This document shows positions 45,089-53,144 of a stretch of DNA of 64,000 nt, one piece after another. The translations under genes were made by a program, and so were the position numbers. The stretch is taken from the NCBI RefSeq assembly GCF_000718085.1, contig NZ_JOEC01000001.1, positions 496,001 to 560,000 on the forward strand, read 5' to 3'. Position 1 is the stretch's first letter. Each line of letters begins with the position of its first letter. The DNA is from Mycetocola saprophilus (lineage in GTDB: Bacteria > Actinomycetota > Actinomycetes > Actinomycetales > Microbacteriaceae). The notes under the pieces are model-generated. The model saw only the letters and a list, made by a program, of their open reading frames with translations. It had not been told where the DNA came from and ran no database searches.

Positions 45089-45979
45089 GTGCAGAAAACT
45101 CGACTGCGTGCAGTCATTGCGATCGTTGCCGCAGCCACGATCGGACTCACCACTGTTCCGCAGGCCGCCTATGCCGCGACCTGGACCCGCACCGCCAAGT
45201 ATGAGCGCTGGACCGGCTTCAACGCCCTCGAGCGCGGTCAGGGGATCGCCAACGACGGCACCTACTTCTACTACTCGGGCCTGATGAGCATGGTCAAAAC
45301 CCGCATCAGCGATGACCACGAGGTCGCCGAGAACAACTTCGCGATCCCCGCGGACCTGTCGAACACCTTCAAGTCCAACCACATCGGCGACATCGCTTAC
45401 CACGACGGTCTCGTGGTGGCACCGCTGGAGGACGGCAAGAACGGCTACCAGAACCCGCTGCTCGCGCTCTACAACGCCAGCAACCTCTCCTACACCGGCC
45501 GCTATGTAAAGCTGCCGCTGGACTCGCTGCCCGGCGGTGTGCCGTGGGTGGCCGTGGACGCCGCGGCCGGCCTTGTCTGGGTCGCTCCGTGGACCCAGCG
45601 CGCCGAGGAGGGCACCGATCGCCTGATCGCCTACCGCCTGAACGACCTGCTGACCGCGACTCCGGGGGCAACCCTGGCCGTGGACCACACGGTGAAGCTC
45701 TCGCGTCCGCTGAGCCGGATCCAGGGCGCCACGATGTACAACGGCGAGCTCTACGCCTCGGTGGACATCTCCGGCGACAAGTCGGTCTACTCGATCAACA
45801 CCGTAACCGGTGCCGTGAACTGGCAGTTCAAGCAGGACGTGGAGCCCAAGGATGAGGTACAGGGCATCACCGCCGTGGACCTCGGACCGGCCGGCGGCCA
45901 GCTGCACGTGCTCAACGTGGGCTCGGGCCTGAAGTCAATCTTCATGTACCTGCAGCACTACACCGTCTCCGGACAGTAG
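45089..45979 (+). CDS. Secreted protein of unknown function (probable beta-propeller)
   Basis: 296 aa. GTG 45089 follows TTGGAGAAC. A Sec signal peptide is clear: basic KTRLR, hydrophobic core AVIAIVAAATIGL and cleavage after AYA (about residue 29). The mature part consists of repeated beta-rich blocks (GIANDGTYFYYSG, HIGDIAYHDGLVVAPLEDG, GATMYNGELYASVDI, GITAVDLGPAGGQLHVL), suggesting a propeller of 5-6 blades. No catalytic motif or Cys was seen. Located just before the Ugp-like import operon, it may bind or process the substrate outside the cell; that is conjecture. Confidence 0.75.
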   Translation: MQKTRLRAVIAIVAAATIGLTTVPQAAYAATWTRTAKYERWTGFNALERGQGIANDGTYFYYSGLMSMVKTRISDDHEVAENNFAIPADLSNTFKSNHIGDIAYHDGLVVAPLEDGKNGYQNPLLALYNASNLSYTGRYVKLPLDSLPGGVPWVAVDAAAGLVWVAPWTQRAEEGTDRLIAYRLNDLLTATPGATLAVDHTVKLSRPLSRIQGATMYNGELYASVDISGDKSVYSINTVTGAVNWQFKQDVEPKDEVQGITAVDLGPAGGQLHVLNVGSGLKSIFMYLQHYTVSGQ

Positions 45980-46396
45980 GTTTCGCGGGGGACCGGTGTC
46001 CCCGCCGGCGCCCGGGCGGCCCGGCCGACGCATCCAGCGTCGGTCCGGTCGCCCGGGCGCCGTGCTGTCTGCGGGGAGGTCACCCCCTCCGGTTGCCCGG
46101 GCGAAGGTCCCTGTCCGGTCGCCCGGGTGCCGTGGCGTCCGCGCGGAGACTACCCCCGTTCGGGGCGCATATCTTTGGCCATTCGCCCGGGAATTGGCTG
46201 AGCGTCCGGGGTGTGTGTGCGGTCTGCGCACCCGCCTGTTCGGCAGCACCGAACCCCGACCCCGGGGCTTCATTCGACGTTCATTGCGTGGATGGGAACC
46301 GTACCCGGACCGGGCCTTGGTGCCGTGTCACTCTGTTTTGCGAAGGCGATCCCCCGTTCGCCCCTCCCGAACCAGTCACACCAGATGAGGACACCC
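45980..46396 (+). terminator. Large terminator hairpin and repeat region before the import operon
   Basis: 417 bp without a gene. A 26-bp stem (46006-46031 with 46037-46062, one mismatch and two wobbles, loop ATCCA) follows the secreted-protein gene. The 21-bp sequence at 46044-46064 recurs at 46114-46134 with one change, and a shorter version is at 46089-46103. The rest must hold the promoter of the ABC import operon; no regulator-specific site is obvious. Confidence 0.6.
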
Positions 46397-47623
46397 GTGC
46401 CCGAAGTACTTCTCCGCTCGCTCAGCAAATCGTTCACCGGTACCCGCGGTGACCGCCACACGGTGCTGCACGATGTCGGGTTCACGGTCGCCGACGGTGA
46501 GTTCGCCGCGATCCTCGGCCCCAGCGGCTGTGGCAAGTCCACGACCCTGCGCATCGTCGCCGGCCTCGACCGTGCCGACAGCGGCGAGCTGCTCATCGGC
46601 GGCCGCGATGTCGGTAACGTCCCCAGCTCCGAGCGCGGCCTGGGCATGGTCTTCCAGAACTACGCCCTGTTCCCGCACCTCAGCGTCGCCGAGAACATCA
46701 TCTTCGGCCTCAAGGTGCGCCGCGTGGGTAAGGCCGAGCGCAATGAGCGCCTGCTCGAGGCCGCCCGTCAGCTTCAGCTGGAGCCCTACCTGGACCGTCG
46801 CCCCGGTCAGCTCTCCGGAGGTCAGCGTCAGCGCGTGGCCCTCGGCCGGGCGCTGGTGGGCGGCTCGCGCCTGATCCTGATGGATGAGCCGCTCTCCAAC
46901 CTCGACGCCCGCCTGCGTGCCGACATGCGCACCGAGATCCGCGAGCTCCAGCAGCGCCTGGGCCTCACGGTGCTGTACGTGACCCACGACCAGGTCGAGG
47001 CGATGACCATGGCCGATAAGGTTATCGTCATGCGCGAGGGCTTCGTGGACCAGATCAGCGCCCCCGAAAACCTCTACGCCCGGCCCGAGAACGCGCACGT
47101 GGCCCGCTTTATCGGCGCCCCGCCGATGAGCGTCATCGAGGCCCGTCGGGAGGGCGATGCCCTGCTGATCGGTGACCAGCGCATCCCCGCCGCCCACCTG
47201 TTTGCCCGCTTCGGACACGACCTGCCCGAGGAGGTGCTGCTGGGCATCCGGCCCGAGGACCTGACCCCCGGCCTCGGTGCCCCGTCCCGGCCCGAGGATC
47301 TGACCCCCGGCCTCGGCACCCCGTCGCGGCCCGAGCAACTGACCCCGGGCCTTGGTGCCCCCTCCCGCGCCGAGAACGTGGCCTCCGACACCGGCGCGCT
47401 GAGCCTGCCCGGCGTGCTGGAGCGCCAGGAGCTGCTCGGTGCCGACCGCCTGGCCACATACTCGGTGGGGGACCAGAACCTGCGGGTCCGCGTGCGCGCG
47501 GCCAGCACCCTGCCCACCATCTCCCAGCTCGGTGCGAGCCTCGACCACGTGCACCTCTTCACCCGCGCCGATCAGGTCCGCATCCCCGCGGCAATCCGCC
47601 CGGTCCTTGCCCAGGCGTCCTAA
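46397..47623 (+). CDS. Carbohydrate ABC importer ATPase (MalK/UgpC type) with tandem repeat
   Basis: 408 aa. ABC domain: LGPSGCGKST, QNYALFPHLSV, LSGGQRQRVALGRAL, ILMDEPLSNLDA, and His of YVTHDQVEAMT; then a TOBE/OB regulatory domain starting near IGAPPMSVIEA. Within that domain 13 residues are repeated three times (RPEDLTPGLGAPS; bases 47249-47365) right at the point where homologues have a single GIRPED strand. GTG 46397 has GAGGAC at good spacing; an ATG at 46385 is the alternative. First gene of the import operon, energising the two permeases. Confidence 0.91.
   Translation: MPEVLLRSLSKSFTGTRGDRHTVLHDVGFTVADGEFAAILGPSGCGKSTTLRIVAGLDRADSGELLIGGRDVGNVPSSERGLGMVFQNYALFPHLSVAENIIFGLKVRRVGKAERNERLLEAARQLQLEPYLDRRPGQLSGGQRQRVALGRALVGGSRLILMDEPLSNLDARLRADMRTEIRELQQRLGLTVLYVTHDQVEAMTMADKVIVMREGFVDQISAPENLYARPENAHVARFIGAPPMSVIEARREGDALLIGDQRIPAAHLFARFGHDLPEEVLLGIRPEDLTPGLGAPSRPEDLTPGLGTPSRPEQLTPGLGAPSRAENVASDTGALSLPGVLERQELLGADRLATYSVGDQNLRVRVRAASTLPTISQLGASLDHVHLFTRADQVRIPAAIRPVLAQAS
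47249..47365. repeat. Three 39-bp tandem units in the importer ATPase gene
   Basis: Units 47249-47287, 47288-47326 and 47327-47365, about 85-90 percent alike, in frame, each encoding a 13-residue block. Looks like recent tandem duplication. Confidence 0.92.
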
Positions 47624-47709
47624 CCCGGCCCGCGCCCCAAAACTTTTCCTCCCCGCAACACCTTCAATCACAACCCATCCACAAGGTTCCAGAAAGGACC
47701 CTATTTCCC

Positions 47710-49023
47710 ATGTCTTCCCCGATCCGCAAGAAGCTTCTTGCCACGGCCGGTGCCGCACTCGCATTCGCCGTTGTGCTGACCGGTTGCTCGGCACCCGCAC
47801 AGGCCGACGAAGAGGTAAGCATCGAGTTCTACTACCCCGACCAGGTGGGTACCCTGGGCACCCTGATCGACGGCTACCTCAAGGAATTTGCCGCCGAGCA
47901 CCCCAAGATCAAGGTCAAGGGCGTCTACTCGGGCGACTACGACCAGACCCTCACCGCGGTCAACACCGCGATCGACGGAGGCAAGGCCCCCGCCCTGGCC
48001 ATCATGGACCAGACCTTCGTCCTCGACCTGGTGGAGCGCGACGCGATCTCCAGCTGGGATGACTACCTCAATGACGACGAGAGCAAGAAGTGGCTCGACG
48101 GCTTCTACCCGCAGTTCATGAAGAACTCCACCGACAGCGAGGGCCACGTGTGGGGTGTGCCCTTCGCACGCTCGACCATCGTCCAGTACTGGAACAAGGA
48201 CTACTTCACCAAGGCGGGCCTCGACCCCGAGCACGGTCCGGCCACCCGCAGCGAGCTGCTGGATGCCGCCCGCGCCACCCAGGAGAAGGGCGGATCCAAG
48301 TACGGTCTGTTCATCCCCACCTCCACCGGTACCGCCTACTGGCTGTACCAGGCACTGGTCCAGCAGGCCGGTGGCGACGGCGCAATCAGCAACGCCGACG
48401 GCACCAAGGTCACCCTGGACACCCCGGAGAACGTGAAGGCTCTGGAGTTCTGGGCCTCGCTGGGTGCCGAGGGTATCGCCCCGAGCACCGAGGTCGCCTG
48501 GTCCACCTCGACCGATGACTTCCTCGCCGGTCAGACCGCCATGCTGTGGACCACCTCGGGCCGCATGGGCACCATCCAGGACAAGGCCACCTTCGACTGG
48601 GGTGTGTCCGCACTGCCCAAGGACGTTGCCGCCGGCGCACCCACCGGTGGTGGCAGCCTGATGCTCTTCAACGAGGGGGTCTCCGACAAGCAGCGCGAGG
48701 CAGCCGTCACCCTGGCGAAGTTCCTCACCACCCCCGAGCGCGCCGCCGACGTGTCCGTCAAGTCCGGCTACATCGCGACCTCGGACGCAGCCTGGAACGA
48801 CCCCGCCATGGTCGCCCACGTGAAGAAGTTCCCGCAGGCCATCGCCGCTCACGACGCCGCCCGCGACGCCATCCCCGAGATGTCGACCCTGGATCGTGAC
48901 CGCGTGGTCTACCAGACCCTGGCCCCGGCGCTGCAGTCGGTCCTGCTGAACGGTGCCGACGCCAAGGAAGCACTCACCAAGGCTCAGGCAGACATCACCA
49001 AGATTCTGGCCGAGCACAAGTAA
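47710..49023 (+). CDS. ABC importer solute-binding lipoprotein (UgpB-like)
   Basis: 437 aa. Lipoprotein signal: MSSPIRKKLL, hydrophobic core and lipobox LTGC (Cys about residue 26). The mature part is a family 1 extracellular binding protein resembling UgpB of the glycerol-3-phosphate importer (early FYYPDQ, WGVPFARSTIVQYWNKD, PTGGGSLMLF). AGAAAGGACC precedes the ATG. It delivers substrate to the two permeases below. A 3' hairpin after the gene fits its usual higher expression. The exact ligand is not decided by sequence; a phosphate ester is plausible given the neighbouring phosphatase. Confidence 0.9.
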   Translation: MSSPIRKKLLATAGAALAFAVVLTGCSAPAQADEEVSIEFYYPDQVGTLGTLIDGYLKEFAAEHPKIKVKGVYSGDYDQTLTAVNTAIDGGKAPALAIMDQTFVLDLVERDAISSWDDYLNDDESKKWLDGFYPQFMKNSTDSEGHVWGVPFARSTIVQYWNKDYFTKAGLDPEHGPATRSELLDAARATQEKGGSKYGLFIPTSTGTAYWLYQALVQQAGGDGAISNADGTKVTLDTPENVKALEFWASLGAEGIAPSTEVAWSTSTDDFLAGQTAMLWTTSGRMGTIQDKATFDWGVSALPKDVAAGAPTGGGSLMLFNEGVSDKQREAAVTLAKFLTTPERAADVSVKSGYIATSDAAWNDPAMVAHVKKFPQAIAAHDAARDAIPEMSTLDRDRVVYQTLAPALQSVLLNGADAKEALTKAQADITKILAEHK

Positions 49024-49085
49024 CACCCCCGCTCGGCCCGGGGCTGCAAACCTCCGGGCCGAGCACTCGCACCACCCCACACCCC

Positions 49086-49118
49086 GTTCGGGGCGGGCCA
49101 TCCCGCTCCGCCCCGAAC
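49086..49118 (+). terminator. Attenuating hairpin between binding-protein and permease genes
   Basis: Perfect 11-bp stem GTTCGGGGCGG (49086-49096) with 49108-49118, no T-tract. Typical of operons that keep binding-protein mRNA in excess over permease mRNA. Confidence 0.5.
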
Positions 49119-49146
49119 ACCCTCGAACCAAAGGCTGCCACCCGTC

Positions 49147-50070
49147 ATGACCGACGCCCCCGCAGTCGCGCCTCCGACCGAACGTTCGTCGTGGAATCCC
49201 CTCCGCGCCGCCCGCAAACTCCCGGATGCCGGCTTCGCCTATTTCCTGCTCCTCCCCGCCTTCATCTTCCTGGCGCTGTTCACGGTGAAGCCGCTGATCG
49301 GCTCGATCATCGCCAGCACCCAGCCCCGCCGTGGCGACGGGTTTACCCTCGATAACTACGCCCGTCTGGCCACCGATGACGTCTTCCTGAAGGCCCTGGG
49401 CAACAACTTCCTGTTCTCGCTGATCACCGTGCCGGTGTCTCTCGGCCTGGCGATGCTGCTCGCGGTCCTGCTGCACCAGAACGTGCGAGGCCGCGGCTTC
49501 CTGCGCGCGGGTGTATTTGCCCCGGCGATCCTCCCGATGGTTGCCGTCGCAGTGATCTGGATGTATTTCTACCAGCCCAATATCGGCGTGATCAACTCGA
49601 TCCTCGGTGCTTTGGGCCTGCCCACCCCCGACTGGCTGGGCGATCCCGGCCTGGTGCTGCCCTCGCTTATGGTCATGATGGTCTGGAAGGAGGCGGGATT
49701 CTTTATGCTGTTCTATCTCGCCGGGCTCCAGGGCATCGACCCCGAGCTCGAGGAGGCCTCGCGGCTGGAGGGTACGGGCAAGTTCCGCCACTTCTGGAAG
49801 GTCAGCTTCCCGCTGCTGATGCCCACCACGCTGTTTGCGGCGATCGTGGCGCTCTCGGATTCGATCAAGATGGTCGACTTCGTGTTTGTGATGACCCAGG
49901 GTGGTCCGGACAACGCCAGCAACCTGCTGCTGTTCTACATCTATAAGGTGGCCTTCGCCCAGCACTGGCCGCAGTTCGCCGCCGCCATTTCACTCGTGGT
50001 TGTGGCCGTGCTGGTGGCACTGGCCCTGATCCAGATCAGACTGATGGATCGCAAGATCCACTATCGCTAG
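49147..50070 (+). CDS. ABC importer permease 1 (UgpA/MalF type)
   Basis: 307 aa with six membrane helices and the EAA loop EEASRLEGTGKFRHFWKVSFPLL facing the ATPase (seen in part as EASRLEGTGKFRHFW). The N-terminal ~20 residues are polar. Forms the membrane channel with permease 2, 8 bp downstream. Role: uptake of the ligand bound by the lipoprotein. Confidence 0.92.
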   Translation: MTDAPAVAPPTERSSWNPLRAARKLPDAGFAYFLLLPAFIFLALFTVKPLIGSIIASTQPRRGDGFTLDNYARLATDDVFLKALGNNFLFSLITVPVSLGLAMLLAVLLHQNVRGRGFLRAGVFAPAILPMVAVAVIWMYFYQPNIGVINSILGALGLPTPDWLGDPGLVLPSLMVMMVWKEAGFFMLFYLAGLQGIDPELEEASRLEGTGKFRHFWKVSFPLLMPTTLFAAIVALSDSIKMVDFVFVMTQGGPDNASNLLLFYIYKVAFAQHWPQFAAAISLVVVAVLVALALIQIRLMDRKIHYR

Positions 50071-50078
50071 GAGACATA

Positions 50079-50882
50079 GTGGATCGCATCCTCACCACCT
50101 CGGACCGGATCGAACGGGTTCTCGCCTGGGTCGCCGGCCTGCTCTGGATCGCCCCGCTGGCGTACGTGTTTGTGCGCTCGGTGATCGTGGAATCCCCCGG
50201 GGGGAGCCGCTTCGGCTTCGATAACCTCACAAACGCCTGGTCAGCCGCGCCGTTTGGGCAGTACTACCTCAACACCACGCTGCTGGTGGTGGGCATCACC
50301 CTGGCCCAGCTGGTATTCGGGGCGCTCGCCGCCTACGCGTTTGCACGGTTCACCTTCCCGTTCAAGAATGCACTCTTCGTGTTTGTTCTGATTCAGCTGA
50401 TGATCTTCCCCGAAGTGTTCATGTCCGAGAACTATCGGACCGTGGCGGGCTTTGGGCTGCTGGACACGATCACCGGAATCGGCCTGCCGTATGTGGCCAG
50501 CGCGTTCTGTATCTTCTTCCTGCGCCAGGCGTTTATGACCGTGCCCAATGAGCTGGTCGAGGCCGCACAGGTGGAGGGCAGCTCGCGTCTGGGCATCCTC
50601 TGGAAGGTGTTCCTGCCGGCCGCCAAGCCCAGCATCATCGCCTACGCGCTGGTGTCGGTCTCGACCCAGTGGAACAACTTCCTCTGGCCGATGATCGTGG
50701 CCACCTCGGATGAGACCCGGCCGATCACCGTGGGCCTGGTGCGCTTCCTGGCCCCCGAAACCGGCATGGACTTCCCCAAGATGGCCGCCGGTACCGTGAT
50801 CGTAATCGGCCCGTTGCTCGCGGCCTTCCTGATCGGTCAGCGCGGATTCATCAACTCGTTCCTGCGCTCGGGTATCAAGTAG
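50079..50882 (+). CDS. ABC importer permease 2 (UgpE/MalG type)
   Basis: 267 aa with six membrane helices and the EAA loop VEAAQVEGSSRLGILWKVF. GTG 50079 follows AGGAGACATA. Last gene of the import operon, closed by a strong terminator. Confidence 0.92.
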   Translation: MDRILTTSDRIERVLAWVAGLLWIAPLAYVFVRSVIVESPGGSRFGFDNLTNAWSAAPFGQYYLNTTLLVVGITLAQLVFGALAAYAFARFTFPFKNALFVFVLIQLMIFPEVFMSENYRTVAGFGLLDTITGIGLPYVASAFCIFFLRQAFMTVPNELVEAAQVEGSSRLGILWKVFLPAAKPSIIAYALVSVSTQWNNFLWPMIVATSDETRPITVGLVRFLAPETGMDFPKMAAGTVIVIGPLLAAFLIGQRGFINSFLRSGIK

Positions 50883-50898
50883 CACGCACCACAAGAAT

Positions 50899-50929
50899 CG
50901 CCGGGCTGGTTTTCCAGCCCGGCGTTTTT
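50899..50929 (+). terminator. Terminator of the import operon
   Basis: Perfect 11-bp stem CGCCGGGCTGG (50899-50909) with 50914-50924, TTTT loop, then TTTTT. Confidence 0.93.
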
Positions 50930-50984
50930 GTGTTGCCCGCGGATCACGGCGGGGAGCTCTGCGTGAACGTAGCCCGGCGGGAAC

Positions 50985-51959
50985 CTACCCCTGCGGGATC
51001 TCCAGCACGATCTTGCCGCGGGCGCCTCCGGGGTGGCGCAGCGCGTCCACGGCGGCTACATAGTCGGTCAGCGCGAAGCGGTGGGTGACCAGCCAGCCCG
51101 CATCCAGGGTGCCGGCGTTGATCAGCTCCACCACCGAGCGCCAGGACGCCGAGGTTGAGGCGAAGCTGCCCAGCACGGTGAGGTCGGCGTTGATCAGCGC
51201 GTCCACATCCAGCGGGAAGCGGACATCCCGGCCCAGATAGCCGAGGAGCGCCAGGGTGCCCCCGCGCCGGGTCGCGGCAATCGCGGCGGCGACGCCCGCG
51301 GGGGAACCCGAGGCCTCGATCACCAGGTCGTAGCCCTTGGCCGCGCGCCGGGTGAGGAAGCGGTCCACCCCGGCGTGCTCGGCGAGGATCGCCTGCTCGG
51401 TGCGTAGGCCGCGCAGGTCCACTCGCTCGGGATCCCAGACGCGCGCGAGGGCGGCGGCGAGCAGCCCGATCGTGCCGTCTCCGATCACCAGGATGCGCGC
51501 CCCGGGGGCGGGAATCGCGCGCTCCATGGCTCGATAGACCACGCTCGCGGGTTCGGCGATCACCGCTGCCAGCGGATCGATACCCGGCGCGATCTCGTGC
51601 GCCAGGCTGCGCGGCACGGCCACGGCCGATGCGGCCGCCCCGTCCCGGGTGAAGCCCAGCTCGGCGTAAGTCGCGCACAGGTTTTCGCGGCCCTCGGCGC
51701 AGCGCACACAGGTGCCGCAGGGGATCAGCCCCTCGGTGACCACGGTGCGTCCGGCGGGATCAAGCCCCACCCACTCGTGCCCGAGGGTCAGCGGGTAGCG
51801 TACAAAGGCCGGGTCCACCAGGCCATCGATCAGGTCCAGGTCGGTTCCGCACAGCCCCACCAGCTGAGGCCTGAAGATCTCCTCGCCGGGACCCGCGACG
51901 GGCTCGGCAACCTCGGCCAGGTGCAGGGTTCCGGGGTGCGGGATTCGCAGCGCCCGCAC
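50985..51959 (-). CDS. Zinc-dependent alcohol/polyol dehydrogenase (MDR family)
   Basis: 324 aa. Catalytic zinc ligands in GLCGTDL and GHEWVG, structural zinc cluster CGTCVRCAEGRENLC, and NAD fold VIGDGTIGLLAAALA. Resembles threonine/sorbitol/glucose dehydrogenase-type MDR proteins. GTG start overlaps the IclR stop by one base (TAGTG), so both are co-translated. Placed between the importer and the sugar-acid dehydratase, it probably oxidises the imported polyol or sugar. Confidence 0.9.
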   Translation of the reverse strand: MRALRIPHPGTLHLAEVAEPVAGPGEEIFRPQLVGLCGTDLDLIDGLVDPAFVRYPLTLGHEWVGLDPAGRTVVTEGLIPCGTCVRCAEGRENLCATYAELGFTRDGAAASAVAVPRSLAHEIAPGIDPLAAVIAEPASVVYRAMERAIPAPGARILVIGDGTIGLLAAALARVWDPERVDLRGLRTEQAILAEHAGVDRFLTRRAAKGYDLVIEASGSPAGVAAAIAATRRGGTLALLGYLGRDVRFPLDVDALINADLTVLGSFASTSASWRSVVELINAGTLDAGWLVTHRFALTDYVAAVDALRHPGGARGKIVLEIPQG

Positions 51960-52771
51960 TAGTCGCGTCCCCGCGGACGACCGGCGATCTGCGCGGTGAT
52001 CTGCGCGGCAAATCGGCGCAGGATCCCGCCCAGTTCGCTCGCGCGGCGCTCGGGGGAGCCGGTCTTAATGGTGGTGACCGACAGGGCACCAAAGACGCCC
52101 CCGTGCAGTCCGAATACGGGTGCGCTCAGGCAGTAAACGCCGATCTCGTCCTCCTCATCATCGATGCCGAAGCCGCGCTCGCGGGTCCGGCGTAGGTCTT
52201 CCAAAAACCCGGGCACGGTGGTGATGGTGCGGCGGGTGCGTGCGGGAAGCCCGGTTTCCTCGGCGATGCGGATCGCCTCGCTCACGGGCAGGTGGGCAAG
52301 AATCGCCTTGCCGGCGGCGGAGGAGTGGGGGAGCTCGCGCACCCCCATCGGTGCATGGAAGCGGATCACACCGGGAGCATCCACCCGGGAGATGAACATC
52401 GGATAGCCATCATCGTTGATCGCCGCCCGCGCGGTCATCTGGGTACGCCGGGTCAGATCGTGCAGCACGGGCTTGACCAGCTCGGTGAGCGGGTGGGTCT
52501 CCACCGCCCGGTCGCCCAGGCGAACGAGGGTCAGGCCCAGCCGATAGCGGGGCCCGGGATGCACCTCGCGGATATAGCCCGCGTCCACCAGCGTGCGCGC
52601 GATCGCAAAGCCCGCGCTTTTGGACATCCCGGACAGGCGGGCGAGTTCGGTGAGGGTCAGCCCATCGGTTCCGGCTTCGGCAACCACGTCCACCACGCGC
52701 AGTGCGCGGGCGACGCTGGCCACCGTGTAGTCGCGGCGTTCGACGCCCTGGCGCGACGCGGGTTCGGACAC
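51959..52771 (-). CDS. IclR-family transcriptional regulator
   Basis: 270 aa. N-terminal winged helix (VARALRVVDVVAEAG, recognition part LARLSGMSKSAGFAIARTL) and a C-terminal effector domain (from GDRAVETHP, including HSSAAGKAILAHLP and DDEEDEIGVYCLSAPVF). Such regulators respond to small acids or sugar-acid intermediates. Divergent from the dehydratase operon and ahead of the dehydrogenase, it most likely controls both and perhaps the importer. Confidence 0.92.
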   Translation of the reverse strand: MSEPASRQGVERRDYTVASVARALRVVDVVAEAGTDGLTLTELARLSGMSKSAGFAIARTLVDAGYIREVHPGPRYRLGLTLVRLGDRAVETHPLTELVKPVLHDLTRRTQMTARAAINDDGYPMFISRVDAPGVIRFHAPMGVRELPHSSAAGKAILAHLPVSEAIRIAEETGLPARTRRTITTVPGFLEDLRRTRERGFGIDDEEDEIGVYCLSAPVFGLHGGVFGALSVTTIKTGSPERRASELGGILRRFAAQITAQIAGRPRGRD

Positions 52772-53144
52772 GGTTTCCTCCTGATGGGTGCTGGGCCGAG
52801 GTCACTCTATGCCGCGGCGGCGTGCCGAGGTCCCGCCCGCGCGGGCTGATTCGAAGTGTTCACCCGGGCCCGCCGGGGCGGCGAGGATCGTTCACCGGTG
52901 CGTCTACTGGTGGCCACCTCCCGGCCACCAAACGCTGCTGCGATGGGTGTGCCGGAGTCTGACCGGTGCCGTCCCGGTCTTCCCCTCGGGTGCGCATACG
53001 CCCATCCCGTAGACGACTCGGGCCGCGATGATCGGGCACCCGTGCCCGTGCCCGTGCCCCTGCCCGTGCGCGTGCCCCTGCCGATCGGGCTGGACTCGGC
53101 GCCGGCCCCGATCCGCCTCCTGCCCACCCGAGAGAAGCGACCCG
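52772..53144. promoter_or_regulatory. IclR/dehydratase divergent region with hexamer repeats
   Basis: 373 bp with no convincing gene. Between 53039 and 53080 seven imperfect units of CCCGTG follow one another (first three exact), 65 bp before the dehydratase start. IclR operators are expected here but no clean palindrome was identified. Confidence 0.5.

Noticed and set aside
47249..47365. Tandem repeats considered as a CRISPR array
   Set aside because: Units are contiguous, in frame and encode repeated peptide; no spacers and no cas genes.
51959..52771. Idea that the IclR protein regulates the carotenoid or monooxygenase operons
   Set aside because: It is far away and embedded in the catabolic island, and those operons have their own adjacent regulators.
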